A DNA stretch of 34,651 bases, from contig CACANA010000010.1 of NCBI GenBank assembly GCA_902533775.1, positions 1 through 34,651 on the forward strand, given 5' to 3'. Positions 17,840 to 27,653 of the stretch are shown here, piece after piece. Each line of letters begins with the position of its first letter. Positions within the stretch are counted from its first letter, which is position 1. The notes under the pieces are model-generated. The model worked only from the letters and a program-made list of their open reading frames with translations, was not told the DNA's origin and did no database searches. Both the position numbers and the translations under genes were made by a program. This stretch comes from an uncultured Pelagibacteraceae bacterium. GTDB taxonomy: Bacteria > Pseudomonadota > Alphaproteobacteria > Pelagibacterales > Pelagibacteraceae.

Positions 17840-18802
17840 ATGAAGCAGCTACCAAGTGTAAATTCCGAACTAGATGATGAGCTGATCGATAAAATTTTCA
17901 AAAATCATTTTGATATTTTAAGTCCTTTTTTTTTAAAACTTATGTCTGAATGGACAATCGGTGCTTATAAAGTGTTTAAAGATATAGATACTTACACGAT
18001 TTTAATTTATTTGATTAGTAAGCAGTTTGATTTTTACAGGCGAAATAATTTAAATATTACTTTTAATAATTTTTATAAGGATAAAACATTAGAGATTGAG
18101 AAAATTAACCTTATAAGAATATCAAAGGATCTTCAAATACCAAAAGAAAGTGTCAGAAGAAAAGTTATATCCCTGGAAAAAAAGGGAATAATTAAAAAAA
18201 AGGGCAAGAAGATTACAATAGATAGAAGTGCTTACAATTCAACACAGCCAAATGATACATTAAAAAATATATGCACACTTTTATCTGTTTTTAGTCAAAT
18301 TTTAAAAGAAGAAAAAGTTATAAAAAACGAAATGACCAGTAATGAAATTAATAACTTAATAAAACATAATTTCTCATTTTGCTGGTATCAATTTTATAAA
18401 TTTTTATTCCCTTACTGCTTAAGGTGGAAAAATTATTTTGGTGATATGGAAATATTTACTATTTTAGCAACTATAATTTTGAATAATAATTCAAAAATTG
18501 GAAGGCAACTTAAAGGAGTTGATAGTTATTTAGATAAATGGAGAGATAAAATTATTAATAAAAAAATAAAAGGAATTAATGCAATGTCTATTTCTGAAAT
18601 AACAGGAATACCAAGACCAACAGTAGTAAGAAAAATCAAGAAATTAACTAAAAATAAATTTATTTCTTTAGATAAAAATAAATTGATAAATTTTGATGTC
18701 AGCAAACAAAATTTTAAAGATATGTCGATAATCCAAGATGAAAATTTAAAATCAATAAATGTTTTTATAAAAAGAACCTACAATCAAATAAATCTTAATT
18801 AG
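17840..18802 (+). CDS. Putative transcriptional regulator with two winged-helix/HTH segments
   Basis: RISKDLQIPKESVRRKVISLEKKGIIKKKGKKITID and SISEITGIPRPTVVRKIKKLTKNKFISLDKNKLINFD are two HTH-wing-like segments in one 320 aa chain. Confidence 0.7.
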   Translation: MKQLPSVNSELDDELIDKIFKNHFDILSPFFLKLMSEWTIGAYKVFKDIDTYTILIYLISKQFDFYRRNNLNITFNNFYKDKTLEIEKINLIRISKDLQIPKESVRRKVISLEKKGIIKKKGKKITIDRSAYNSTQPNDTLKNICTLLSVFSQILKEEKVIKNEMTSNEINNLIKHNFSFCWYQFYKFLFPYCLRWKNYFGDMEIFTILATIILNNNSKIGRQLKGVDSYLDKWRDKIINKKIKGINAMSISEITGIPRPTVVRKIKKLTKNKFISLDKNKLINFDVSKQNFKDMSIIQDENLKSINVFIKRTYNQINLN

Positions 18803-19643
18803 AATTTTTAAGAATATATATAAATATAAATCCAGTTATATACATAATTAATGCGTAAGCAGCTGTTGGAACCATATAAGCGACATCATTGAAAATTTGT
18901 GTTGCTACAAATACAGCTAAAGTTCCATTTTGTAATCCACATTCTAAAGAAATACATTTTCTCTGTGGTATTCCAGTTGCAAAACCTTTTGCAATGTAAA
19001 ATGCCAAAGTCATCATGACTACGTTTAATATTAAAACAGCTAAACCCGCTTGACCTAAGTATGATATAATATTTTCTCTTTCCTCAATCCATATTGCTGC
19101 AAATACAACAATAAATAAAATACCTGTAATTCTATTTACAATATTAATATTAGATGAAATAAAGTTTTCAGCGAATCTTCTAATTATCATTCCAAGAATT
19201 ACTGGCACAGTTACAACTAGTGCCATTTTAAGAGCAATACCAGTCATCGTAATATCTGAGGATAAATCAGTTACACCTAATAATTTTGCTGAAGAAAAAA
19301 CAATAAATGGAACAGAAAAAATACTAATTAAACTACCTACTGCTGTTAACGAAATAGATAATGCAACATCTCCATTTGCAAATTTTGTTAAGACATTGGA
19401 TGTTACTCCTCCAGGAGCAGCAGCAATAATCATTAATCCTAAAGCTAATTCAACTGGTAATCTTAATATTAAAAGTAAAATATAAGCGACGATTGGGAGA
19501 AGGATTAATTGACAAATTATTCCGACTGTAAAATCTTTTGGATTATTTATAACTCTTAAAAAATCTCTAGTTGATAAGCCCAATCCCAGACCTAACATTA
19601 TAAGTGCTAACGCTATAGGTGCAATTTTTGTAACTATCTCCAT
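18795..19643 (-). CDS. Bile acid:sodium symporter (BASS) family transporter
   Basis: LGLGLSTRDFLRVINNPKDFTVGIICQLILLPIVAY, AAPGGVTSNVLTKFANGDVALSISLTAVGSLISI, ECGLQNGTLAVFVA. Confidence 0.93.
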   Translation of the reverse strand: MEIVTKIAPIALALIMLGLGLGLSTRDFLRVINNPKDFTVGIICQLILLPIVAYILLLILRLPVELALGLMIIAAAPGGVTSNVLTKFANGDVALSISLTAVGSLISIFSVPFIVFSSAKLLGVTDLSSDITMTGIALKMALVVTVPVILGMIIRRFAENFISSNINIVNRITGILFIVVFAAIWIEERENIISYLGQAGLAVLILNVVMMTLAFYIAKGFATGIPQRKCISLECGLQNGTLAVFVATQIFNDVAYMVPTAAYALIMYITGFIFIYILKNSN

Positions 19644-19727
19644 CGTTTATTCAATTTTAAACTATTTTTATATCGAACGTAATAAAAAATATTGATATTT
19701 AGAACCATAACAAATATTTAAATTCAT

Positions 19728-20639
19728 ATGTTATCTGATAAATCTACAGTTTGCCCTGTTAATCTACTTAATATAGCCCATCAAAAAAGGGGAGTAAAAG
19801 CAGCCATTGTAAATGCAGGCAAAAAATTACCAATGATGTCGATAATGGATGCTGTCTCTGAAAAATTGATCACCCCAATATTAATAGGTGATAAACAAAA
19901 AATACAAGAATGCGCAGATGAGCTTAAATTTGATATATCAAATTTTGAAATAATTAATGAGCCAGTTGAAAATAATACAGCAAGTATTGCAACAAAACTT
20001 GCATCGGAAGATAAAGTAAAAATTATTGTGAAAGGACATATTCATACTGATATATTGATGAAAGAAGTTCTTAAAAGAGAATATAAATTAATTGGAAAAA
20101 CAAGACTAAGTCATATTTGGCATATGACATTACAAAAAGATGATAAACCATTAATTATAACCGATGGAGCATTAAATGTTTCTCCTAACCTAAAAACTAA
20201 AATGCATATTTTAAGAAATGTTATAGATTTTAGTCATAGAATTAATATTCCAAGACCAAAGATTTCTGTTCTTTCAGCAACAGAGGAAGTTATTGATAGT
20301 GTACAGAGTTCGGTTGAAGCTAAAGAATTAACTGAATTGGCAGGTAAAGAAAATTTTAATGCTGATATATTTGGACCCTTAGCATTTGACAATAGTATTT
20401 CAAAAAAATCTGCCTCTATTAAGGGAATTGAGAATATAGTTGCTGGAGAAGCTGATGTATTATTAGTTCCAAATGTTGAAACTGGAAATGCACTTGTAAA
20501 AATGATGATTTATTTTATGGGAGCATGTGCAGCAGGCGTAGTTGTTGGAGGTAAAGTGCCTGTTGTTATAACAAGTAGATCAGATGATGCGACAGCAAGA
20601 CTTGCTTCAATAGCTGCAGCTGTTGTTGCTTTAGATTAA
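19728..20639 (+). CDS. Phosphate acetyl/butyryltransferase family protein
   Basis: IVKGHIHTDILMKEVLKRE, TDGALNVSPNLKTKMHILRNVI, DVLLVPNVETGNALVKMMIYFMGACAAGVVVGGKVPVVITSRSD. Confidence 0.9.
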   Translation: MLSDKSTVCPVNLLNIAHQKRGVKAAIVNAGKKLPMMSIMDAVSEKLITPILIGDKQKIQECADELKFDISNFEIINEPVENNTASIATKLASEDKVKIIVKGHIHTDILMKEVLKREYKLIGKTRLSHIWHMTLQKDDKPLIITDGALNVSPNLKTKMHILRNVIDFSHRINIPRPKISVLSATEEVIDSVQSSVEAKELTELAGKENFNADIFGPLAFDNSISKKSASIKGIENIVAGEADVLLVPNVETGNALVKMMIYFMGACAAGVVVGGKVPVVITSRSDDATARLASIAAAVVALD

Positions 20640-20698
20640 ACTTCTGTTGAATAAACATCTTTTATAATTTAAACATTTATAAAATTAGAGGAAACACA

Positions 20699-21985
20699 AT
20701 GGCAATTACTTATATAAAAAAAGCTGAGAAAACTGCATTTACAGGTGAAGATGAAACAAGAACAAAAGTAAGTTCAATTTTAAAAGAATTAGAAAAAACA
20801 AAGGACCAAGGGGTTAAAGATATTTTAAAAAAATTTGATAATTATGAAGGTGATATAATTGTTAGCAAAGAAAAAATTGAAGAAATAAACAAAACTTTAG
20901 ATCAAAAAATTAAAGATGATATTCAGTTTTCTCATGAAAGAGTAAGAAAGTTTGCAGAACATCAACTAGAAAATCTTGGAAAAGACTCAGAAGTTGAATT
21001 ATCACCTGGTTTAATAGCAGGACAAAAATTAATACCTGTAAATACGGTTGGGTGTTACGTACCCGGTGGAAGATATAACAATATCGCCTCTGCTATAATG
21101 AGTGTAACGACTGCAAAAGTTGCCGGAGTAAAGAATGTAATTGCAACAAGTCCACCCAAAGATTCAAATGGTGCAAACCCAATTATAATTTATACGGCTA
21201 ACCTTTGTGGTGCAGATGTAATTATGAACATTGGTGGTATAGGGGCAATTGGTGCGCTTGCATATGGTTGCTTTGGTAATCCAGAGGTAGATATGATTGT
21301 TGGACCTGGAAATAAATTTGTAGCAGAGTCTAAAAGAATTTTATTTGGAAAAGTTGGAATTGATTTATTTGCTGGACCAACAGAAATAGGCATAATAGCT
21401 GATCATACAGCTGATAAAGAAATAATTGCTTATGATTTAGTTGGACAGGCTGAACATGGCCCTGATTCTCCAGCTTGGCTTTACACTACAGATAAATCTT
21501 TATGTGATTATGTGATGAAAAGAGTTCCGGAAATTATTCAAGAACTACCTGAACACAACAGAAATAATGCTGATGCTGCATGGAGAGATTATGGAGAAGT
21601 AATTATGTGTGATACCAAAGAAGAAATGTTAAAGGTTAGTGATGAATATGCTCCTGAACATTTAGAGGTTCAGGCTGAGAACTTAGATTGGTATTTAAAA
21701 AATTTAAAAAATTATGGTTCATTATTTTTAGGTGAGGAAACAACAGTTGCATATGGTGATAAATGTTCTGGACCAAATCATATTTTACCAACAAAGGGAG
21801 CAGGAAAATATACTGGCGGCTTATACGTTGGAAAATTTATAAAAACAGTTACTTACCAAAAAATGAACAAAGAATCTAATAAAGAAGTCGGTGCTGCTGC
21901 GGCTCGAATTTCAAGGTACGAGGGTATGGAAGCGCATGCTAGAACTGGTGATGTTAGACTTCGAAAATATGGTTTTTCAAACTAA
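20699..21985 (+). CDS. Histidinol dehydrogenase family protein, probably HpsN-like (sulfopropanediol 3-dehydrogenase type) rather than HisD
   Basis: HisD-fold motifs (VGCYVPGGRYNNIASAIMSVTTAKVAGV, VGPGNKFVAESKRILFG, GLDLFAGPTE-like, GQAEHGPDSPAWL) with HpsN-like signatures WRDYGEV, NYGSLFLGEETTVAYGDK, GPNHILPTKGAGKYTGGLYVGKFIKTVTYQ. Confidence 0.8.
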   Translation: MAITYIKKAEKTAFTGEDETRTKVSSILKELEKTKDQGVKDILKKFDNYEGDIIVSKEKIEEINKTLDQKIKDDIQFSHERVRKFAEHQLENLGKDSEVELSPGLIAGQKLIPVNTVGCYVPGGRYNNIASAIMSVTTAKVAGVKNVIATSPPKDSNGANPIIIYTANLCGADVIMNIGGIGAIGALAYGCFGNPEVDMIVGPGNKFVAESKRILFGKVGIDLFAGPTEIGIIADHTADKEIIAYDLVGQAEHGPDSPAWLYTTDKSLCDYVMKRVPEIIQELPEHNRNNADAAWRDYGEVIMCDTKEEMLKVSDEYAPEHLEVQAENLDWYLKNLKNYGSLFLGEETTVAYGDKCSGPNHILPTKGAGKYTGGLYVGKFIKTVTYQKMNKESNKEVGAAAARISRYEGMEAHARTGDVRLRKYGFSN

Positions 21986-22010
21986 AAGAATGATGTAGTC
22001 TTTCCTCTAT

Positions 22011-23552
22011 ATGAGTAAAGAAAAAACAGTAAAAAACTCATTCAAAGATTTTGCCAAACAAAACGGCGAATATTACAGTAAAGTTTTCAGTTTAATTCAA
22101 AGAAACCAATTAAAATTATATCATATAAACTATTCGGCTCTTTTAGGAGGTTTTTTTTGGTGTGCTCTAAGAGGGAACTGGTTTCTTTTTTTTCTAAGTT
22201 CATTTTTAGATTTAATAGCTGCAGTAAATATAACTTTATATTTTAGATATGGTGCAGGTATTAAACAAGCAATATTAGATAAAAAAGATTTTTTGGTTGA
22301 TAGATACTCAACCTGGCAAGATAGTTCTTTAATTTATGCAATTTTAACTATTATCTTAGGACGAATATTAATTGGTTGGTTAGCAGATAGAGTTTACATC
22401 AAACAATTTGATAAGTGGCAAATAAGTAAAAAAACATCATCAGGTTTTAACTTCTCAAGACTTATAAACGTTTTTTTAGTTTTAGCATTAATTTGGCCTT
22501 TAACATTATATAGATCATCACAATTCGCTCCTGATGAAAGAACTTGTATCAAACAACATAGAGCAATGGAAAAAGGTGCTGAGGTATCTTTTAAAAAAAG
22601 ATTTGATTGTTTCTTTATATCTGAATTTCCTATTTTAATTTGGATAGATAGACCTGTTAAAGTTAGCTATCCACGAAATGAGGATGGCACTAGATATGTA
22701 AAGAAAAAACCTCCTAGAGAAGGAATGCCTACAATTACTCTTAATAAATATGTTTCACAAAAAATTGAAGAAAAAGTTGGTTATTTAACCGCATTTCACG
22801 GATATGTTTTTGATGCTGCAACAGATGGAATAAGGTCATTGTTAAAAGGAATATCTGCTTTATTTGTTGGAACACCGTGGATAATCACGGGTGGAATATT
22901 TTTACTTGTAGCTCATAAGATTGCAGGATTTAGAGTTACCATGTTTGTGGCTTTTGCATTGATCTACCTCGCCTTGTTTGGTTTTTGGAATACAGCAATG
23001 GATACTATGGCTTTAGTATTAACCGCTACTTTAATTTGTTGTGCAATTGGACTGCCTTTGGGGGTTTTGGTTGGAAAATCAAATCGAGCTGAAACAATTA
23101 CAAGGCCTATTCTAGATGTTATGCAAACGATTCCTTCATTTGTATATTTGATACCAGCGGTTGCTTTTTTCTCTGTTGGAAAACCACCAGGAATTATTGC
23201 AACTGTAATATTTGCAATGCCCCCAATAGTAAGATTAACAGCTTTAGGAATTAGACAAGTTCCATCAGAAATTAAAGAAGCAGCTCTCGCTTTTGGTTCT
23301 ACAGAAAGACAACTATTGTATAGTGTTGAGTTACCACTCGCCCTTCCCTCTATAATGGCTGGTATAAATCAAGTAGTCATGATGTGTTTATCAATGGTTG
23401 TTATTGCTGCTTTAATTGGTGCCGGAGGAATGGGTCTAATAGTTGTTGAGGCTTTAGCGAACACAAAAATTGGAAGAGGAATTTTAGCAGGTCTTGCAAT
23501 TGCTTTTATAGCTATGATCATTGATAGAGTTGTACAGAAAGCCACAAAATAA
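22011..23552 (+). CDS. ProW/OpuAB-type ABC permease with long N-terminal membrane extension
   Basis: C-terminal BPD_transp_1 (LPLGVLVGKSNRAETITRPILDVMQTIPSFVYLIPAVAFFSVGKPPGIIATVIFAMPPIVRLT); N-terminal roughly 270 aa extra. Confidence 0.9.
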   Translation: MSKEKTVKNSFKDFAKQNGEYYSKVFSLIQRNQLKLYHINYSALLGGFFWCALRGNWFLFFLSSFLDLIAAVNITLYFRYGAGIKQAILDKKDFLVDRYSTWQDSSLIYAILTIILGRILIGWLADRVYIKQFDKWQISKKTSSGFNFSRLINVFLVLALIWPLTLYRSSQFAPDERTCIKQHRAMEKGAEVSFKKRFDCFFISEFPILIWIDRPVKVSYPRNEDGTRYVKKKPPREGMPTITLNKYVSQKIEEKVGYLTAFHGYVFDAATDGIRSLLKGISALFVGTPWIITGGIFLLVAHKIAGFRVTMFVAFALIYLALFGFWNTAMDTMALVLTATLICCAIGLPLGVLVGKSNRAETITRPILDVMQTIPSFVYLIPAVAFFSVGKPPGIIATVIFAMPPIVRLTALGIRQVPSEIKEAALAFGSTERQLLYSVELPLALPSIMAGINQVVMMCLSMVVIAALIGAGGMGLIVVEALANTKIGRGILAGLAIAFIAMIIDRVVQKATK

Positions 23553-23624
23553 TAGAAAAATAGTAATTGATTATAGTTTTTAAAAATTAGATAATTCTTT
23601 CATTAAATTACAAGAGAGGGAAAA

Positions 23625-24581
23625 ATGAAAAAACTAGTACTAGGTTTAATATTTTCTTCAATACTGCTTGTTACGACTTCAGCTAAAGCTGCAGGTGAGA
23701 AGGTAATGATCTCAGACTTAAGTTGGACTGGTGCAAAAGTTATTGGACACATTATTAAAGCTGTCATTAATGGACCTCTGAATTCTGAAGCAGAAATTGT
23801 TCAAGGATTATCAGATGGTAACTTGATAATGGCTGGAATGGACAAAGGTGATGGAAAAATTGATGTTTATACAGATTTGTGGATGCCGAATAGGCAAGGT
23901 ATTTGGGATCAATATATTGATGGAAACAAAACTGTAGCTGTCAACACACCTTATAAAGGAACTCAAGATATGTATGTTCCAGCATTTTTAAAAAGCAAAG
24001 TTCCAGATGTTGCAGCAATGAAAGATCCAAACGTTGCAGCGATGTTTGATACAGATGGCAATGGTAAAGGTGAATACTGGGCCGGTGATGCTGGATGGAA
24101 ATCTACAAAAATGTGGCAAGTTAAATTTAAAAGTTATGGTTTAACTGACCTTTGGGAACCAAATATTATTCCACAAGATACTTTTAAAGCACAATTAAAA
24201 GATGCAATTGATAATCAAAAGCCAATATTATTTTATTATTGGACACCAGAATGGTTACATGCAGCTTATGACTTACATGAAATTGGTGAGCCTGCTTACA
24301 CTGAAGGATGTGATTCAAATATGAACTTAGATGCTGAAGATTGGTTAGAAGTATCAGAGTTTCCTTGCAAAAGTAGACAAGCGACTATTTATGTAGCTTA
24401 TTCAAAATCTTTGGAAAAAAGAAATCCAAAAGCTGCTAAATTCTTAAGTCAAATGGCTATGGACCCTAAAGTAATCAACCAATGGATATTAAAAGTTGGA
24501 AGAGATGAAATGGATGCTGATGATATGGCAGAAGAATGGGTTAAAAATAATATGTCTACAGTTAATAAGTGGATTAACTAA
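23625..24581 (+). CDS. Glycine betaine/proline-type (OpuAC) substrate-binding protein
   Basis: Signal peptide; VMISDLSWTGAKVIGHIIKAVI, GDGKIDVYTDLWMPNRQGIWDQYI, ILFYYWTPEWLHAAYDL. Confidence 0.9.
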   Translation: MKKLVLGLIFSSILLVTTSAKAAGEKVMISDLSWTGAKVIGHIIKAVINGPLNSEAEIVQGLSDGNLIMAGMDKGDGKIDVYTDLWMPNRQGIWDQYIDGNKTVAVNTPYKGTQDMYVPAFLKSKVPDVAAMKDPNVAAMFDTDGNGKGEYWAGDAGWKSTKMWQVKFKSYGLTDLWEPNIIPQDTFKAQLKDAIDNQKPILFYYWTPEWLHAAYDLHEIGEPAYTEGCDSNMNLDAEDWLEVSEFPCKSRQATIYVAYSKSLEKRNPKAAKFLSQMAMDPKVINQWILKVGRDEMDADDMAEEWVKNNMSTVNKWIN

Positions 24582-24590
24582 AACATTTAC

Positions 24591-24616
24591 TATGGGGTCG
24601 TGAAAACGGCCTCATA
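24591..24616 (+). terminator. Hairpin with GAAA tetraloop 3' of the OpuAC-type SBP
   Basis: TATGGGGTCGT-GAAA-ACGGCCTCATA, 11-bp stem including two G:U pairs; no T-tract follows, so may be a 3' stabiliser rather than a terminator. Confidence 0.7.
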
Positions 24617-24620
24617 ACTT

Positions 24621-25709
24621 TCAATCATTTTTAATTTTTTCAAACACATCAATACCTATTTGCTTTAAAATATGGACTATATCGATAGGCACCCAGTTCT
24701 CTCTAATTAATCCTTCATCGTGATGATAAAAATCCATTACTCTCATAACAACATCTTGATTGTCAGCTGTATATCCAAGCCAATCATTTGATCCATACTT
24801 TGCCTTTAAACTATGCCATCCACCACATAAAGAAAATTTTCCGTCTCCAATTTCGCAATAATGTCCTAATTCCCAATAATTTCTCTCAGAAAATGATTTT
24901 CTAAAAGGTAACTGATGCATATCTACAAATCCTTCTAATGACCTCGATGTTCCAATTCCACAAGGACCGTACCAAATCATATCTTTGTGCCAAAACTCTT
25001 TTTGAGGATGAGTTATTAACCTTTGTCTTAATTCATCTTTAGAAATATTTTCTTTCTCAGGTTTAATATCTAAACTTCTATTCATGCTCAAAGCCTGTTG
25101 TAATGAATTTTTAGATTTACTCATGTCTTCTTCAAAAAAATTTACTCCATCTGTATTAAACGGAGGTAACCATGCTCCTTCGGATCCTCTTGATGGATTA
25201 ATAACCCATTTATCAGCTTGTCTTAAAAAATCCATCACATCAATTAAGATATGACTTTCAATAATTCTTTCATTTTTAATTTCATGAATTTCACAACATT
25301 TAAGATTAATCATTTTAAAATTTGGCTTTATACCTAACCAAGGCTTTAAAAAGAAACCTGATAAAGTAGAATAAGAACCAACTTGGACTTTGTCTCTAAA
25401 AGAGCCTCCAAGGATGATATTTTCTCTTCTTTCGATGTCTGGAAATGCATCAAATAAAGGATTCCAAAATTTTTCTATAAAATTATCTATGCCATTAAAT
25501 TCATTTAATGGTTCAAAACAATTAACTTTGATATCTTTATCAAATATATTTAGTAAATTTTTTTTAAGATTAATCTTTTTTAATCCATAAATATTTCTAA
25601 AATTCTTAATAACAAATTTTTTATTATTTAAGTTTTGGATAGGTGTAATTTCTACATCTTCAATGTTTTTCTTAATTTTAAGACCTGTATCAAATTGTTC
25701 TATTTGCAT
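24621..25709 (-). CDS. Double SnoaL/NTF2-like domain protein
   Basis: Start at ATG 25709 (MQIEQFDTGLKIKK...); two SnoaL-like segments: NEFNGIDNFIEKFWNPLFDAFPDIERRENIILGG and ...GTSRSLEGFVDMHQLPFRKSF...ENWVPIDIVHILKQIG. Confidence 0.72.
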   Translation of the reverse strand: MQIEQFDTGLKIKKNIEDVEITPIQNLNNKKFVIKNFRNIYGLKKINLKKNLLNIFDKDIKVNCFEPLNEFNGIDNFIEKFWNPLFDAFPDIERRENIILGGSFRDKVQVGSYSTLSGFFLKPWLGIKPNFKMINLKCCEIHEIKNERIIESHILIDVMDFLRQADKWVINPSRGSEGAWLPPFNTDGVNFFEEDMSKSKNSLQQALSMNRSLDIKPEKENISKDELRQRLITHPQKEFWHKDMIWYGPCGIGTSRSLEGFVDMHQLPFRKSFSERNYWELGHYCEIGDGKFSLCGGWHSLKAKYGSNDWLGYTADNQDVVMRVMDFYHHDEGLIRENWVPIDIVHILKQIGIDVFEKIKND

Positions 25710-25750
25710 AAATTGCAATTTATATTTAAATAGAGATAAATAACAAGAAT

Positions 25751-26689
25751 ATGATTGATAGATTGGCAAAATTTAATGAGCTCGTTCCGAGTAGCCTCCC
25801 TTTTGTAGAGGGTAGATTAGAAGGTCATAAAGAAAGAAAAAATTATACAATTATTGGACGTGGTGTCGCTGAAGACACCAAACAACTAATAAAAATACAG
25901 TCTTTACATGGGTATAATTTAGGAGCAGTGAGTGCTATGCCAAAAAATGGATCTGGTCTTCACAGTCATACTACGGCTGAAGTGTTTGTAATTTACTCAG
26001 GTAAATGGAGATTTTATTGGGGTGCTGATGGAAAACAAGAAACAATATTAGAAGCTGGCGATATAATTTCAATGCCTACAAATATGTTCAGAGCATTTGA
26101 AAATGTTGGAGATAAAGAAAGTTTGATGTTTGTTGTATTAGGCGGAGATGATCCTGGTATAATAACATGGGTTCCAGAAATTTTAAAAAGGGCAAAAGAG
26201 ACCGGTATGGCATTGCTTGATGATAATTCGTTAATAGATTTAAAAAAGGTAGAAGTGCCTAACGGTAGAAAGATGATAGAGCCTATCACTCAAGATGAAT
26301 TAGAAAGATTTGATAATTATTTGCCAGAAGAATTAGAAAAAAATATTTATAGAAATAAACAAAACAATATTAGCGATGAAGTTAATGGTATTAAATTATT
26401 TCAAGTATTAGGAAACAAATTTAATAAAAAAACTTATGAACCTTCAATCAAACAAGATACTGGATTTAATTTAACAACATTAAATTCTATATCTGGTGAA
26501 ATTAAAGGTATTGAATGTATAAAGCCTACCGTTCTTTTTGCTCAAGAAGGTAATTGGAAAATAGTAATAGGAAACTCAAATATAAAATTAGAAAAAGGAG
26601 ACACTTTTTCAGTTCCTTTGAGTAGCAAAATAGATATCTCTTGTAATAATTCAGAAAATAGTATTTTAAATTTTGTTAGTCAGATCTAA
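25751..26689 (+). CDS. Cupin domain-containing protein (probably two cupin domains)
   Basis: GSGLHSHTTAEVFVIYSGKWRFYWGADGKQETILEAGDIISMPTNMFRAFENVG is a clear cupin; C-terminal NWKIVIGNSNIKLEKGDTFSVPLSSKIDI resembles a second degenerate cupin. Confidence 0.82.
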   Translation: MIDRLAKFNELVPSSLPFVEGRLEGHKERKNYTIIGRGVAEDTKQLIKIQSLHGYNLGAVSAMPKNGSGLHSHTTAEVFVIYSGKWRFYWGADGKQETILEAGDIISMPTNMFRAFENVGDKESLMFVVLGGDDPGIITWVPEILKRAKETGMALLDDNSLIDLKKVEVPNGRKMIEPITQDELERFDNYLPEELEKNIYRNKQNNISDEVNGIKLFQVLGNKFNKKTYEPSIKQDTGFNLTTLNSISGEIKGIECIKPTVLFAQEGNWKIVIGNSNIKLEKGDTFSVPLSSKIDISCNNSENSILNFVSQI

Positions 26690-27648
26690 TGAAAGGATTT
26701 GATAGTAATTATAAAAATTTAACTGATTACATTTTAAAAATTACTAAACAAATTTGGGAAGGGAAAGATGTCGAGTCGATATCTAAATATTATTCAGAGA
26801 ATATCCCCGTAAGATCACCCTTTGGAATAACTTATGGTTTTAAACCTGTTATTGATGCAACTTATAAAACTTTAGACGAATTTCCAGACAGACAATTATT
26901 AGGTGAAGATGTAATTTGGAGTGGAAATGACGATGAAGGATATCATTCATCTCACAGAATTCTGAGCAAAGCTACACATTTAAATGACGGGTATTACGGA
27001 AAAAAAACAGGAAACAAAATTGTTTATAGAGTTATAGCTGACTGTGCATGTAAAAATAATCAGGTTTATGATGAGTGGATTGTAAGAGATCAAGGTGCAA
27101 TGGTTCGACAGCTAGGTTATACACCTGAGCAATTCGCAAGGCATTTAATTGATAAAGAAGGTGGGGCATCTAAAGCTATCAAAGTTTATAATAGATCTTC
27201 TGATAAAAAGTCAGAGTATACTCCAGTAAAAGTTGATGAAGATTCATCAGGTTATATATATTCAAATATTTTAAAGAAAATATTTAATAATGATTATGAT
27301 TTTGAAGATTATGATAGAGCAGCTAGTCTATTTTGGCCAAGTAATAAAGTTGGAAATGGCAGTGATGATATAATTAAATATTGGAGCTCTTTAAAAAATA
27401 TATTTTCTGAAATAAAGTTTACAATCGAACATGTTGCATCATTAGATGAAAAAAATAACAATCAAAAAGCTACAATCAGATGGTTTTTAAGTGGTATGCA
27501 TTCTAAAGACAGTGAAGAATTTGGGAAAAAGACTGACAAAGATTTATTTATAATGGGTATAAATCATGCAGAATTAAGAGATGATAAAATAATAAGAGAA
27601 TGGGTATTGTTTGATGAAGTGGCTATTTGGAAACAAATATTAATGTAA
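26689..27648 (+). CDS. Double SnoaL/NTF2-like domain protein
   Basis: YYSENIPVRSPFGITYGFKPVIDATYKTLDEFPDRQLLGEDVIW and second repeat ending GINHAELRDDKIIREWVLFDEVAIWKQI. Confidence 0.72.
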   Translation: MKGFDSNYKNLTDYILKITKQIWEGKDVESISKYYSENIPVRSPFGITYGFKPVIDATYKTLDEFPDRQLLGEDVIWSGNDDEGYHSSHRILSKATHLNDGYYGKKTGNKIVYRVIADCACKNNQVYDEWIVRDQGAMVRQLGYTPEQFARHLIDKEGGASKAIKVYNRSSDKKSEYTPVKVDEDSSGYIYSNILKKIFNNDYDFEDYDRAASLFWPSNKVGNGSDDIIKYWSSLKNIFSEIKFTIEHVASLDEKNNNQKATIRWFLSGMHSKDSEEFGKKTDKDLFIMGINHAELRDDKIIREWVLFDEVAIWKQILM

Positions 27649-27653
27649 AAACT

